This document shows, piece after piece, positions 42,376 through 53,335 of a DNA stretch of 64,000 nt. The notes below the pieces were generated by a model. The model had not been told where the DNA came from. It saw only the letters and a program-made list of their open reading frames with translations, and made no database searches. Position numbers and translations under genes: made by a program. Source of the stretch: Ichthyophis bannanicus (taxonomy: Eukaryota; Chordata; Amphibia; Gymnophiona; Ichthyophiidae); contig CM066037.1 of NCBI GenBank assembly GCA_033557465.1, forward strand, positions 516,452,686 through 516,516,685. Reading direction: 5' to 3'. Within the stretch, counting starts at the first letter, position 1. Each line of letters opens with the position of its first letter.

Positions 42376-43309
42376 CTAGTTTAAAGCCCTCTTCAGTAGA
42401 TTAGCCAGTTTACTACCGAAGACGCGTTGACCTTTATTGGACAGATGGATGCCGTCTCTACTTTGCAACCCTTGGAACAGCACCCCATGGTCTAGGAAAC
42501 CAAAATGCTCTCGATGACACCATCCATGCAGCCATGCATTCATCTCAAGGATACGAGCCTCTCTGCCTTGGCCTTTACCCTCAACAGGGAGAATTGAAGA
42601 GAACACCACCTGTGCACCTAATTGCTTCACCCTCTGTCCCAGAGCCATGAAGTCACTTTTGATACGTTCCGAGGGATACCTGGCAGTATCATTTGTTCCA
42701 ACATGGATTAGCAGCATTGTGTAATAGTCAGTGGGCTTGATGAGTCTCGGCAAACTCTTGGATTTTGGCACCAGGCAGACAGCATACCTCTCTGGACATC
42801 AAGTCTGGTCGGCAGATGGACGCCTCAGTACCTCTCAGAAGAGAGTCTCCAACCACCACTACCCTTCGCTTCCTTGTGGTCACTGATTCTGCAACTTTGG
42901 GGTACTTGAGCTCTGGTTCTTCCCTTTCCAGGGATGCTTTCAACTCCTACACTTCCAGGGCTGCATAATGGTTCTTCAATTCAAGGGCTGGAGAAGTTGG
43001 ATTGGTGATTTTGCAAGCCCTGGTGACTTGTGCCCAACCATTGACATTCTGTTGGCACCCATCTTCTCCTCTGCTGGAGAGCTTGGTTGCTGCAAGAAGC
43101 ATCTCATCAATGTACTTTTCACTGTATTGGATGCTTCTCAGCCTCGCCACCTCCTCTCTAACTTCCTCCACTTGTTTCCTCAGAGCTTCAGCATGCAGAC
43201 ACCCTGCACATGGAACCGGTCCTTCAACTGGCATTAGGGTCTCTGTCTGGACAGAGGCAGAAGCTGTAACAGGGGCAACAGCTTTAGCAATATGATTTTT
43301 CCCAGCCAT
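42376..43309 (-). pseudogene. CR1 copy A ORF1 with SGNH esterase domain
   Basis: Starts at ATG 43309 (MAGKNHIAKAVAPVTAS). A coiled coil follows at about residues 38-65 (HAEALRKQVEEVREEVARLRS), preceded by a CAGC pair. After a frame change, 42728-42943 reads RVVVVGDSLLRGTEASI, the nucleophile Ser block. Frame 42376-42771 reads LLIHVGTNDTARYPSERI (Asn block), then an FSSILPVEGKG section, MNAWLHGWC and SRDGIHLSNKGQRVFGSKLANLL (Asp-x-x-His block). All three SGNH hydrolase motifs are present in order. The domain belongs to CR1 ORF1; its substrate is not known with certainty. Two frame breaks occur. Confidence 0.85.
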
Positions 43310-43862
43310 TGTACTGTTTGTGGAGCTTAGGTATCTGTTAAAGCAAAAGAGAGATCTCTACCAAGTACCAGCCGGTTTTCCCAGCTGTCCTTTCAGAGAA
43401 GCAGCAGTTAAATCTCTTTAATTATATTCAAAATGTGCTGCTCCAAGTCTCTGTGCTTTGTTAAATGGGGAGGTGCCCTATAAGCAAGACTGCTCACTAG
43501 GGGTGGATGGGAGTCGGGGTGGGTAGGGAGGGAACTAACTCCTGATTAGGTGTCAGCAGTTCCCAAAGCTGAGAAGGTTTCTAGAGTTCAACAACCTACT
43601 CTGCTCAAGGAAATTTCTACTAAAGCACAAAAAAAAAAGTAACTTTGCTTTAAAAATATACAAAAACCCTTTTAAGAGTTCCCAGTCAGAGAGCTAGCAA
43701 TTTAATACAAATAAGCCCTCAAATCCTTACCGTTTTGACCTGTAGAGCCCGTTAGGAATGCCTCAACAGGGCAGGGCTCTAGATCCTTTTATGCAGGCCT
43801 CAGCTGCTCTCAGGTAATCAGGCCCACTAACTCCTGATTAGGTGTCAGCAGTTCCCAAAGCT
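43310..43862 (-). promoter_or_regulatory. CR1 copy A 5' UTR with a repeated 37-bp unit
   Basis: Non-coding leader upstream of ORF1. A 37-bp segment (actaactcctgattagg...ttcccaaagct) occurs identically at 43534-43570 and 43826-43862, 292 bp apart. Such repeats in a LINE 5' UTR suggest promoter monomers, as known for several LINE families. The 5' boundary at 43862 is inferred from the second repeat and is not certain. Confidence 0.55.
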
Positions 43863-43869
43863 CTTTTTA

Positions 43870-44950
43870 ACTCATTCATATTCCCAAGAGTATATACCTT
43901 ATAAGAGACATTTTGCTTTATATTGCACCCAGACACAGGAAGAAAACCTGTTATATCCATGAGCAATGAATGAATAAAAAAATTCTAATCATAGCACTCT
44001 CGTGCTCAAACTACAACAGTATTGCTTTCATTGGTCTACATGGAATATATTTGGTGGGTGCTCTCTTTGTCCTCTAACAAGGTGAATGTTAATCCAGTGT
44101 GGACTAAATAAAACTGGTCAGGGAAAAATCAATTGGACTGCCTGCAGCTACTGCAATCTGCTCTGCTTGTGCTCCATGCCTGCCTACCTCATTACATAGG
44201 CAGTCACTGTCAGTATAGTTATATGGGAGGAAGGTTTCAGAGCTCATAAATGTGTGCTCTTATCACTGCCTTTTAATTCTAGGCTATGGTATTTTGTTTC
44301 CATGAATAACTGAAGTCCATCTCATGCAAGATCAGGGTTACACAAGGGTTAACCGGATTAGGAGATGTCAGAACCTTTAAAGGTAGATTGCCAAGAGCAG
44401 CCTTTTCTCTTGCTTCACTACAATGCTGATCTAGCCAAAGTAAATAAATCTATGATAAATTATAATAGGTTATTCCTCTGGGGAATTACTAGTCACAAGT
44501 TCAATATTCTGACACTATACAAGCCATTATGTTCAAGTAAAGATATTCTTTTTATAAAGCTGGCATAAAATATTTCTGTAGAAGTCATACTGAGAAAATG
44601 AATTCAAATGAAATTTTTAGATGCATAACATTATCAATTAATTCAACTCAAACAAAATTGCTTTTTAATTGCCCTGAAAGCATCAATATTCTGTAATTTT
44701 ATTCTGTATGATGCCAAAGGATTGTTTGATAAGCAGGCAAAGTATCTCTTGAGGAACGTTCTTAATCTATGATGCTCTGTTTTCTTTTGTGTTGTATATC
44801 TTACGTATTTGTGAGCATACTGTTCTTTTCATGGGTAGCTCTGGGAGACTTCCTGAGCAGGCTGCAAAGTCTTTAGGACCATATGGGGGGAGGAGGGGAG
44901 ATTACTTTCCTTTTCAATCGCTTGTCCCAAGTTACTAACAGCACAGTCAA
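43870..44950. other. No recognisable feature
   Basis: AT-rich sequence upstream of the CR1 5' UTR. No coding motif, repeat match within the window or RNA gene is seen. The small frame at 44365-44568 has no recognisable domain. Confidence 0.45.
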
Positions 44951-44959
44951 TCTCAAAAA

Positions 44960-45640
44960 GGTAACTGTCCGTTCAGATTAACTGTTCAAAAGAAAGAGAC
45001 CTTTACTTATGAATGACTTCAGAAAAAGTACAGATGTAAATTGATTTCTAAATACAGTCTCCAACAGGTTAAATACAGAACATACAAATGTCGATACTTC
45101 TTCTCTTCTGTAGACATCATACTTCAGGCCCATAGGACCCCTCTATTGAAATCGCATCACTGGCTTCCCTTTTGGTTCCGCATTCATTTCAAACTTCTTC
45201 TCCTAACTTAAATGCATTCGCTCTATGGTCCCTCATCTTTCCTCCCTCCTCTCTCCTTACTCTCCCCCTCGTGAACTCCGCTCCTTCTCTGGTCTCCTCT
45301 CTATACCCTTCTCTTCTAATGCTAACTCCTGACTTGGATCCTTTCACATTACTGCTCCTTATGTCTGGAATAAGCTTCCCCTATCTCTACATCAAGTCTC
45401 TTCTCTCTCCCTTTGAAAATCCTTGCTAAAAACGTACCTCTGAGACCACTTTCGGACCATGATCTTTGTTTTCCTTGTGTCTCCTCTTCCCTTTGACCTC
45501 ATGCTCCTTGTATCGTCAGGTCTGTTTATCTTTTAGACTGTGAGCTCTTTAAGCAGGGACTGTCTTTCTCTGTGTTTGTACAGCACTGCGTATGTCTTGT
45601 AGCGTTTAATAAATTAATAACAGGAGCCCTCTCGACTACA
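44960..45640 (+). mobile_element. L2/CR1-L3-like LINE 3' end (L2-3)
   Basis: A short C-terminal coding remnant, then a 3' UTR containing the phrase tagactgtgagctctttaag followed by cagggactgtctttctctgtgt and ending tgtagcgtttaataaattaataa. This phrase is typical of L2-group LINE 3' ends in vertebrates. The coding remnant (45115-45440) matches the C-terminal HWLPF..RIHFKLLLLT-type region in changing frames. 5'-truncated. Confidence 0.7.
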
Positions 45641-45649
45641 GCCAAATTC

Positions 45650-46520
45650 CCAGCTACTAGCATCACATCTCAGCACATCTCCTCCCCTTCTGTTCCTTCA
45701 ACCTCTGACCCCATGGCTCCCCAAGCTCTTCTAAAGCAATCTATTGAGATAAAACTCCCTCAAAAGTGTACCTCTTTTCCCTAACCCCAGGTCCCTTGTT
45801 GGTCCATGGACCTATTCCTTGAAGCCCAGACACCCACCCTCCCCACACCCGAAGCCTGGCAATCCAAGGAATAGGAAGAAACACCACCATCCCTCACTTA
45901 CACTAGGTTTTATACACCATTCCAAGAAACCTCCACTGCAGGCAATGTCATCAAAATGTAGCTCTCACTGCCAACTACTGCTACCAAAGCTTGTTAAGCC
46001 TCTGAAACCATTGCTAGTAAGGGAAATGCATTGCTTCCTTACACACACAAAGTATATATCAGACAGATCCTCAGGCACCGAATAAGAACTTTAGACCCTA
46101 CCAAAAAGAGCCATCTATTGTTAGCATTGTTTTTCCATCACTGCCCTTATACGTTATCTTCCCTGTTTAATTTCCCAATCTACCACTCACTTGCATGTCA
46201 TCCTAAGCAGGTCACTTAAAATCCTTGTAATAAAACTTAACTTATAAAACAAGTTTGCAGTGTAAGCTTGTAGATATGTGAATTTATGTGGTACAATACT
46301 GAATACACATTGGGTCAATGTTTGTTCAAACTCTCAACATTGTAGCAGAGGATAATCAAATAGAATAGCATAATTTTAGCTTACTTTTCCAAAGAAAAAG
46401 GCTTATCACATGGAGGGTAATTTTACAATGGGCACCTAGATTATCAAGGCACATGTTATGCCTATGCACATTTGTGACTTTAGAGAATTGCTTCCTTGAA
46501 AGCTGCCACACAGTCATACC
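45650..46520. other. No recognisable feature
   Basis: C/T-rich then AT-rich sequence. The short plus-strand frames (45819-46085, 46031-46219) lack any motif and have low-complexity Pro/His content. Confidence 0.4.
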
Positions 46521-46526
46521 TGCTTA

Positions 46527-46858
46527 TACATGTAGGGCCTGATTTTCAAAACCATTTACACGGGTAACTGCCCATGTTACCTGTGTAAATGCCTTAACCA
46601 GGATTTTCCAAAGATACCCACACGGGTAGTACCTTTGGAGAATCCCAGTTAAGTCCCAAACATGTCCAGATGCTATGCAGTTAGCATCAGGGCGAGTTGG
46701 GGCATTCTGGGGTGGAGTGGGTAGCAAAGATTTTTGATGCTACCCAGTTAGCCCTTGGCACCTTAAAGATAGGCAAGGTTTTTCCTCACCTACCTTTGAG
46801 GCACTGGGGCAGCAGGCTATGCGCCGACACGACGCATAGCCTGCCTAAATGAAATTCA
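46527..46858. repeat. Dispersed repeat family X, copy 2
   Basis: Related to 2880-3297 in the same orientation. It opens gggcctgattttcaaa and closes with tgaaattcaggcc, which form short inverted ends. Shared internal phrases are tgctatgcagttagcatcagg, ttttgatgctac and ttaaagataggc. No coding capacity. A non-autonomous DNA transposon of unknown superfamily is the likely identity. Confidence 0.6.
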
Positions 46859-47384
46859 GGCCAACCCCACCACTGTTCTGTCCTCTCCCACCTCCCCCCC
46901 AATCATGAACACACACATTTTATATCAAAAGTACCTTGTTTTCCTAGCACCTGCTTTGGGGTGTATACACCAAAGCAGTTTTCTAAGTGCCAATTTGAGT
47001 ATGTTAAATGCTATTCTACAAGCTCAAGTCACTCAGAGATATGAAGGTAATTTTGTATGTGCTTGTGAGGGTATATAAGGATTAATGGGTGGATTTTCAC
47101 AGATTATGTGCAGATTGTGGGAAGTAGACACCTTCAATTCTGGGTGGAATTTCTTGTTCATTACTATAGAAGCCAAAAATCAGGAAAACAAACATCAGAA
47201 ATGATTATTATTAAAAATCCACCATGATTATGAAGAAAAAGCACTCAAAGTTGTGCAAAAGTGAAAACAAAGTAAAAATGGTGCTCTGTTAAACCAAGCC
47301 ATCCTTGGCAAGATCTAAAGTAGTATCCCTAACCCTAAAATGGTAACTTTAAGGCTTCTTGAATATGTGGGTTCACTACTGCTG

Positions 47385-48985
47385 CCTTGAGCTTTTTTCC
47401 TCTTAAGCCATTCTGGATCCACTGCAATCTGGCTTTTGTCCTCTACATTCTACTGAAATGGCTCTTGCCCAAGTCTCCAGTGAACTGTTCTTGGCCAAAT
47501 TCAAGGGTCTTTATTCAGTTCTCATCCTCCTTGATGTATCTGCTGCTTTTAACACTGTCGATTACCATCTTCTTCTTGATACCCTGTTTTCACATGGATT
47601 TTGGGGATCTGTTCTGTCTTGATTTTCTTCTCTCTCCCATTGCAATTTCAGTGTATGCTCTAGTGAATCCTTCACGGCTAATCTGCTTTCAGTCGGTATA
47701 GCTCAGGGCTCTATCTTGGAACCTCTTCTCTGTACATTCATTTCCCTTGGTGCCCTGGTCTTCTCCCATGGTTTTTCAGTGGAGGAGTGGCCTAGTGGTT
47801 GGGGCAAGGTACTTCAGGCCGGAAGGTCGGGGGTTCAAATCCCACTAGAGGACAGCAACCTTGGGCCGGAAGGATTGGGGTTTCTAGTCCCACAGGTGCT
47901 CCTTGTGGTCTTGGGCAAGCCACTTAACCCTCCATAGCCCATGTTCCCTGTAAAATAGTTATCTCCAAGTTATAATGCCCTGTTCAATGTAATTTCAGTT
48001 TGTTCAATGTAAACCGCACTGATGCAGAATAGCGCGGTATATAAGAGAATGTAAATAAATAAATAAAAAAATCATCTTTATGCCGATGACTCCGATTTAC
48101 CTCTATACTAGAAATCTCTCCAGCCCTGAAACAAAGCCTGCTCGCCTGATGTTGCTGCCTAGATGTCCCACTGCCATCTGAAACTGAACATGGCCAAGAC
48201 AGAGCTCATCTTTCCCCCTAAATCCTCCTCCCCCTGCCTCCCTTCTCTATTTCTGTGGATAACAGTCATCTTTCCCTGTCTTCTTGGCTTGCAACCCTGG
48301 GGTCATCTTTGGTGTCTCTTTCTCTGCATACCCAACAGATAGATAAAACCTGTCATTTCTTTCGCTCTATATCATTAGCAAAATTTGTCCCTTCCTCTTA
48401 GAATACACTACCAAGATTCTTATCAACTCCCATCTAGACTACTGCAACTTGCTCCTCACTGGTCTCCCACGGAATAGTGAATCTGTCCTTCAATCTGTTC
48501 AAAGCGCAGCTGCACAGCTGATCTGCTAGTGTAGCTATTGCTTACTTAACCCATCTTATCAAGTCATTTCATTGGCTGCCTATCCGTTTCCATATACAGT
48601 TCAAACTTCTCCTACTGACCTATAAATGATTCATTCTGTACCTCCTCACTACCTCTTCTTACATTCCTCCTTGGCAACTCTGCTCAAGCAAATCACTTAT
48701 CTATGCCTTGCTCTTCTACTGCCAACTCCAGATACTGTTCTTGCTGTATTGAATGCCTGAAAAAGACTACCTAAGCCAATACATCAGGCGCCTCAGGCTA
48801 AAAACTCATTTGAGGCTGCTTTTAGATCCTGATCCCCTTATCTATACCCATGTACATTCTAATTATTTCCCTTAAGAATTCCCCAGCCTCCTTTTTGTTC
48901 AGTTTGTCTGTCTTTAGCAAATTGCAAGCTCCATCTCTTAAGTGTATGTACAGTGGTGCATATGCCTTGTTGCATTATATAAATA
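47385..48985 (+). mobile_element. L2-like LINE RT and 3' region, split by a SINE (L2-4)
   Basis: Plus-strand RT remnant in shifting frames. It shows a HSGFCPLHSTEMAL-type block (47405-47465), VLILLDVSAAFNTVDYHLL (motif A, 47518-47575) and a GIAQGSIL-like motif B near 47698. Then comes the SINE, then LYADDSDLPLY (motif C, 48075-48105), and C-terminal blocks around 48400-48620 (LDYCNLLLTGLP, LSHLIKSFHWLPIRFHIQFK). The 3' UTR ends near 48985 with ataaataag. Several stops are present. Confidence 0.8.
47778..48070 (+). mobile_element. tRNA-headed SINE, copy 2
   Basis: About 95% similar by eye to 5386-5690: the same tggcctagtgg and ggttcaaatcc boxes, ttgggcaagccacttaaccctc core, gcggtatataagag end and aaataaata tail. 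It separates the L2-4 sequence before YADD from YADD itself, so the L2 copy was already in place when the SINE arrived. Confidence 0.9.
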
Positions 48986-49416
48986 AGTAGTAGTTCTCAT
49001 CTCTAAACCTGTGTGTGTAGATACTAGTGCCAATTTGTCCTCTAGTCCCTAGTTTTTGTTTTTCCCCAGTACCAGCAGGAGGTTATCTAGCTCCATAAAA
49101 AAGTTTATTTTTTTTATTTGACCTATATCTTGGAAAACAACCATAGTTTGTCCTATGTTAAAGGATTCATTCAATTCTGCTGTACCTTCAAGCTCCAGAC
49201 CCATTTCAAATCTGTTCCTTAGTATGGCAACTCAGAAATTTCCTCGAGAATGACAGTCAGATTTCAGACAGTATCACAGCACAAAGACCATGCTGGTGGC
49301 TCCAACCAAATAAAAATTAGACCAGGCAACAGCCATTATAATCTCAATTGATCTTTCAGTTGCTTTTGAACTTAGTTGATCAACGCTTGCTTCTATTATG
49401 ACTCATTGATATAGGA

Positions 49417-51240
49417 AAAATAGCACAAACATGGGTCCTAAAACCAGCCTAGATTTTTCATATGGCAGGGTCCATTTTTTGAATTTAACTATCAAGCAGG
49501 GCTGTTCTCTTCAGTCCACATTGTTTCAGAAGCCCACTGACCGTAATAGTCTCCTGAATTATGGGAGCTTTCACCCTAAACATCTCAGAGATAATATACC
49601 AATGGGACAGTTTTCGAGTTGAAACTTATTTGCTTTATAGATAGGGATTATAATACCCAAGCAGGTGTGATGCAGAGATGTTTCCAACAAAAAGGTTATC
49701 CAGATAGGGCTATTGGAAAGGCTTACACTCGGGCAAGATATGCCAATTGTGAGTTTCTTTTTTTGAAATCTGAAGAGACCCCATTTCATGGACAGATCTT
49801 GTGTTGCCCTACTCCTCAGAGGTGTTTAAGGTCAAAGAAATATTGAAGCTTTGGGGCCTTTTGAGAGTACATCCCATTTTCAATCAGGGTTTATGGTTTG
49901 CTCCGATTAGGGGCCATAATTGGTAAGACCTACTGGTTTGGACCTGATCTAAGCCTGTTAGATTACATTCTCCAGGTGGCCATATTAAATGTGGAAGATG
50001 TGTGGTGTGCGCTTACACACTTGAATTGTTGGTTTTTGATCATCCCTCTTTGAAACGTCCCTTTGTATTGTATCATCGACCCTCATGTATTAGTGAGGGA
50101 GTTATTTACGTGATTATATGCCCTTGTAATAAATTATACATAGGGCAGAGATCCTGTAAATTCAAAATAAGGATAATTGAATATCTTTCCTCCATACATA
50201 GGGGAATTACCACAGCCCCTTTAGTGGATCATTGCCAGACATGGAGGATCTTCGCTGTTGTGTCCTTGAACAGGTTACAGTGGTGGCTGGTGGGTCATTA
50301 CACCAGCTATTTGTGCAGAGAGAACAATTGCTGATTTTTTGCTGGAACACGGTCAGTCCTGAGGATCTCAATGGTGTGGTAGAATGGCAATAGTTCTGTT
50401 GAACCTAAGTTTGTATCTTATTGGCCATTGTGACTATTTGGCGTTTTAAAGCTGGTACTCAATTGGCAGAGTTAGTCTCATCATTGGAAGGTATGTGACA
50501 GTTTAAAATGGTATGAGGAGAGTGAGAGAGAAGGGGAGGAGATGGGTCTTATTGCCATAATGGTATGATTGGTTGTGTTAGTATGAACGGGTTTGAATCT
50601 GATTGGATAACGTAGTGAATGGACATTAGTTGATTGTTTTTCAATATGGAGCGGATCCATGATTGGAGGGGGGGGGGGACTCCATATGAATTGGACTGGC
50701 TAATAGAGACAAATGGTTTGTAGGTGACTGGTTTGGGTGTCAACAAGCACCATTGTATAAACGGTGAGTAGATTAGTATCTTTCTGTATGATGCAGTGTT
50801 AATTGAAGGCAAGGCACATGTAAGGTCAGTTTGGCATTGTGTGAATTGGGCTGAGCGTATTTGTTCTAGCATTGTAAAAAGGTTTTTATAAAAAAGCAGG
50901 AAGCTGTCACCAAATTGATCCATGAGTATACACTGCGATGTAGGTGATGCCTACTTTTATGTTAAGAAGCTTTATGCTTTTTACAGCTGTGCATGGGTAC
51001 AAGACGACATGTGAATATCAGATTGTCAAAAAACATAATAAGAAATTGATTTTGGAGACTATGTGAATTATCACTCGGACCTAGTTGATTGGAAGGAGAA
51101 ATATATATAAAACCACAGTTTAAGTCACTTTATTTTTTGGTCAGAATTTCCCTTTTTGAGGCTGGTTTTAGGATCCAATTTTGTGCTATTTTTGTATTTG
51201 ATATTTTGTGATTCCTTGTTGATGTTTTTTGCATTTTCAT
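49417..51240 (+). mobile_element. Penelope-like element with inverted partial terminus
   Basis: Contains the C-terminal part of a Penelope-type RT and a GIY-YIG nuclease. It is flanked by cattgatat[a/g]gga at 49404-49416 and 51241-51253, a probable 13-bp target duplication. The left end (49416-49450) is the inverse of 51160-51195 (agcacaaa...ggtcctaaaaccagcct-like), so a short piece of the 3' end is repeated in opposite orientation at the left. Such inverted partial copies are a known trait of Penelope-like insertions. 5'-truncated and frameshifted. Confidence 0.82.
49431..50340 (+). pseudogene. Penelope-like RT C-terminus and GIY-YIG endonuclease
   Basis: Frame 49431-49622 reads VHFLNLTIKQG, TLFQKPTDRNSLLNYGSFHPKHLRDNIPMGQF, the conserved end of Penelope RT. 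49619-49846 continues with the thumb (DYNTQAGVMQRCFQQKGYP) and FHGQILCCPT. After a shift, 50002-50334 reads VVCAYTL.. RPFVLYHRPSC, then ISEGVIYVIICPCNKLYIGQRSCKFKIRIIEYLSSIHRG. This is the GIY-YIG nuclease (Tyr pair in IYVI and LYIG, then Arg and Glu positions). At least two frame breaks. Role: target cleavage and reverse transcription in the active parent. Confidence 0.88.
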
Positions 51241-51304
51241 CATTGATATGGGATGTAGAGGTACTGTGCTGGCTTGGTTCAAATCTTTTTCCACATTCAA
51301 CACA

Positions 51305-51517
51305 ATGCAATGCAATGCAATATGTGCCTTCGAGTCAATGCTGACTCCTGGCAACTCAGCAGCTCCTGGGTTTTCTTGGCAGTGTGACCGGAAGTAGATC
51401 ATCAGGCCTTTCTTCCGAGGCAATGTAGGGTTAAGTGACTTGCCCAAGGCCACACAGAGTGCTAGTGGTCTCCTGGTTACCAAGCCAGTGCTCTAACCAT
51501 TAGGCTGCTACTCCACT
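51305..51517 (-). mobile_element. tRNA-like SINE of a second type, minus strand
   Basis: Flanked by a 14-bp direct repeat cca[c/a]attca[a/g]caca at 51291-51304 and 51518-51531. In sense (minus) orientation it starts with a tRNA-like head (gcctaatggttagagc, then a weak B-box region). A MIR/CORE-like phrase (ccttgggcaagtcacttaaccc) follows, and it ends with a ttgca-repeat tail (seen as atgca units at 51305-51320). It differs from copies at 5386, 47778 and 58301 in head and tail. Confidence 0.75.
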
Positions 51518-51691
51518 CCAAATTCAGCACACTACCACCTAAATTATAATGTGCCACAGAGTTCCACACTGGCACCCATCCTGTTCAATTTATTTATTTC
51601 TTAGTCCCTTGGCTAACAGCTCAGCTGTATGGTATCCGTAGATTCTATTTCGCTGACAACACTATTAGTAGCTTATACCAACCTCTAGAAA

Positions 51692-52893
51692 TTAGATTGT
51701 TTGGCAGCTATCACCACCTGGCTTGATATGAACCACCCTCATCCTATGTCCCCTTGTAGCAGAGCTTGCTTTCAATCGAAAGAGGCTCTTCTCTTGTGCA
51801 TTTATGCCACAGAGGTATTTAAACATCTCAATCATATCACCGCTATCATGTCTTTCCTCTAAAGTACACATATTAAGATCCTTAAGTATGTCCTCATATG
51901 CTTTATAACAAACACCACTAACCATTTTAATAGCCACCCTCTGTACCGACTCCAACCTGTTTATATCCTTTTGAGGGTGCGGTCTCCAGAATTGCACATA
52001 ATACTCCAAATGAGGTTGCACCAAAGACCTATATAGAGGCACTATCACCTCCTTTCTTCTGCTGGCCATTCCTCTCCCTATGCACCCAAGCATCCTTCTA
52101 GCTTTCACCGTCACATTTCTACCTGTTTAGCTACTTTAAGATCATTAGATGCAATCACGCCTAGGTCCCATTCTTTTGTGGACAGAAGTACTTCACCCCC
52201 TACACTATATCGCTCATTTGGGTTGCTGCAGCCCAAATGCATGACTTTGCATTTTTTAACAAATCTCAGCTGCCAAATTCTAGACCATTCTTCAAGCTTA
52301 GCTAGATCCCTCCTCTTCATGTTATCTACATCTTCCTGAGTGTCTACTCTATTGCAGATTTTGATATCACCCGCAAAGAGGCAAACCTTACCTGGCAGCC
52401 CTTCCGCTATATCGCTAACAAAGATGTTAAAAAGAATCGGACCAAGGAGGGATCCCTGGGGTACATCACTAGTAACCTCCTTTCTCCTCAGAGTGAGCTC
52501 CGTTTACCTGTACCTTTGTCACCTCCCACTCAACCAGTTTCTAACCCAAGCAGTAACTTTAGGGTCCATCCCTAGGGTGCTCAGTTTGTTTATAAGTCGC
52601 CTCTGTGGAACGGTGTCAAAGCCTTTACTGAAATCTAAATACACCACATCTAGGGCTCTCCCTTGGTCCAACTCCCTGGTCACCCAGTCAAAGAAATCAA
52701 TCAGATTTTTCTGACAAGACCTGCCTCTGGTGAATCCATGCTGCCACGGATCCAATAATCTGTTGGACTCCAGAAACCTCACTATTTGCTCTTTCAGCAG
52801 TGCTTCCAATAATTTACTCACCACCGAAGTTAAACTAACCGGCCTGTAGTTTTCAACCACCTCCTTACTTCTGCTTTTGTGTAAACAGACCAC
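51692..52893 (-). pseudogene. CR1 copy C reverse transcriptase
   Basis: Frames 52519-52893, 52111-52320 and 51692-52114 give in order the fingers, motif A (YLDFSKGFDTV, with Ala changed to Gly) and a damaged motif B. Next are FAGD (first catalytic Asp changed to Gly), LAKLEEWSRIWQLRF and VKKCKVMHLGCSNPNERYS. The last is the thumb with ARRMLGCIGRGMASRRKEVIVPLYRSLVQPHLEY. Both the active-site change and frameshifts show loss of function. The last codons before 51737 run into L2 sequence. Confidence 0.83.
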
Positions 52894-53335
52894 AGGTGCC
52901 TCTTTTCCAGTCCTCTGGCACCACTCTCGACTCCAATGAGGCGTTAAAAAGGTCAGTCACTGGAGCTGCTAGAACGTCTCCAGGTTCCCTCAGTATTCTT
53001 GGGTGTATCCCATCTGGCCCCATCACTTTGTCCACTAAGTTTGGCTAGCTTCTAATGAACAGTCTTCTGAAAATTGTTCAAGATGCCCCTCACTTCTGTT
53101 GCTGTTTGCAGGTGTTTTCTGATGTCCTGCTCCTGGTTCTTCATCTGTGAACACAGAAGTATTTGTTAAGCAATTCCGCTTTATCCTCATCAGCTTCTAC
53201 ATATTCCTCCCCTTCACCCGAGTCTGACAATACCACTTTTGTCCTTCCTCTTCTCATTAACTTAAAATATCTGAAAAATGTCTTATCCCTCCCCCCCCCC
53301 CCCATTTTATTGTATTGGCTATTTCCTCCTCTTTC
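51737..53335 (-). mobile_element. CR1 LINE (subfamily 1), copy C, 5'- and 3'-truncated
   Basis: Minus-strand CR1 ORF2 fragment without the usual 3' tail. It begins inside the C-terminal coding part (51737, cctcatcctatgtcccc) and reaches the linker near 53335. It has RT blocks at 52519-52893 (NYRPVSLTSVVSKLLEALLKEQIVRFL, QHGFTRGRSCQKNLIDFFDW, VVYLDFSKGFDTVPQ). Motif C in 52340-52390 reads FAGD in place of FADD. The missing 3' tail suggests a deletion or rearrangement rather than simple insertion. Confidence 0.82.

Larger units (their letters stand above)
37405..43862 (-). mobile_element. CR1 LINE (subfamily 1) with ORF1, ORF2 and 5' UTR, copy A
   Basis: The most complete LINE of the window. 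The 3' tail (37405-37482) matches copies B, D and the 70-bp fragment. ORF2 runs from 37488 up to 42370, ORF1 from 42376 to 43309, and the 5' UTR to about 43862. A hAT transposon with an 8-bp duplication interrupts the RT (38135-40168). Without it the element is about 4.4 kb. Frameshifts are few but present, so it is inactive though young-looking. Confidence 0.88.

Noticed and set aside
45172..45429. Leu/Ser-rich frame as a possible membrane protein
   Set aside because: It corresponds to the pyrimidine-rich C-terminal region and 3' UTR of an L2-like LINE in a wrong frame.
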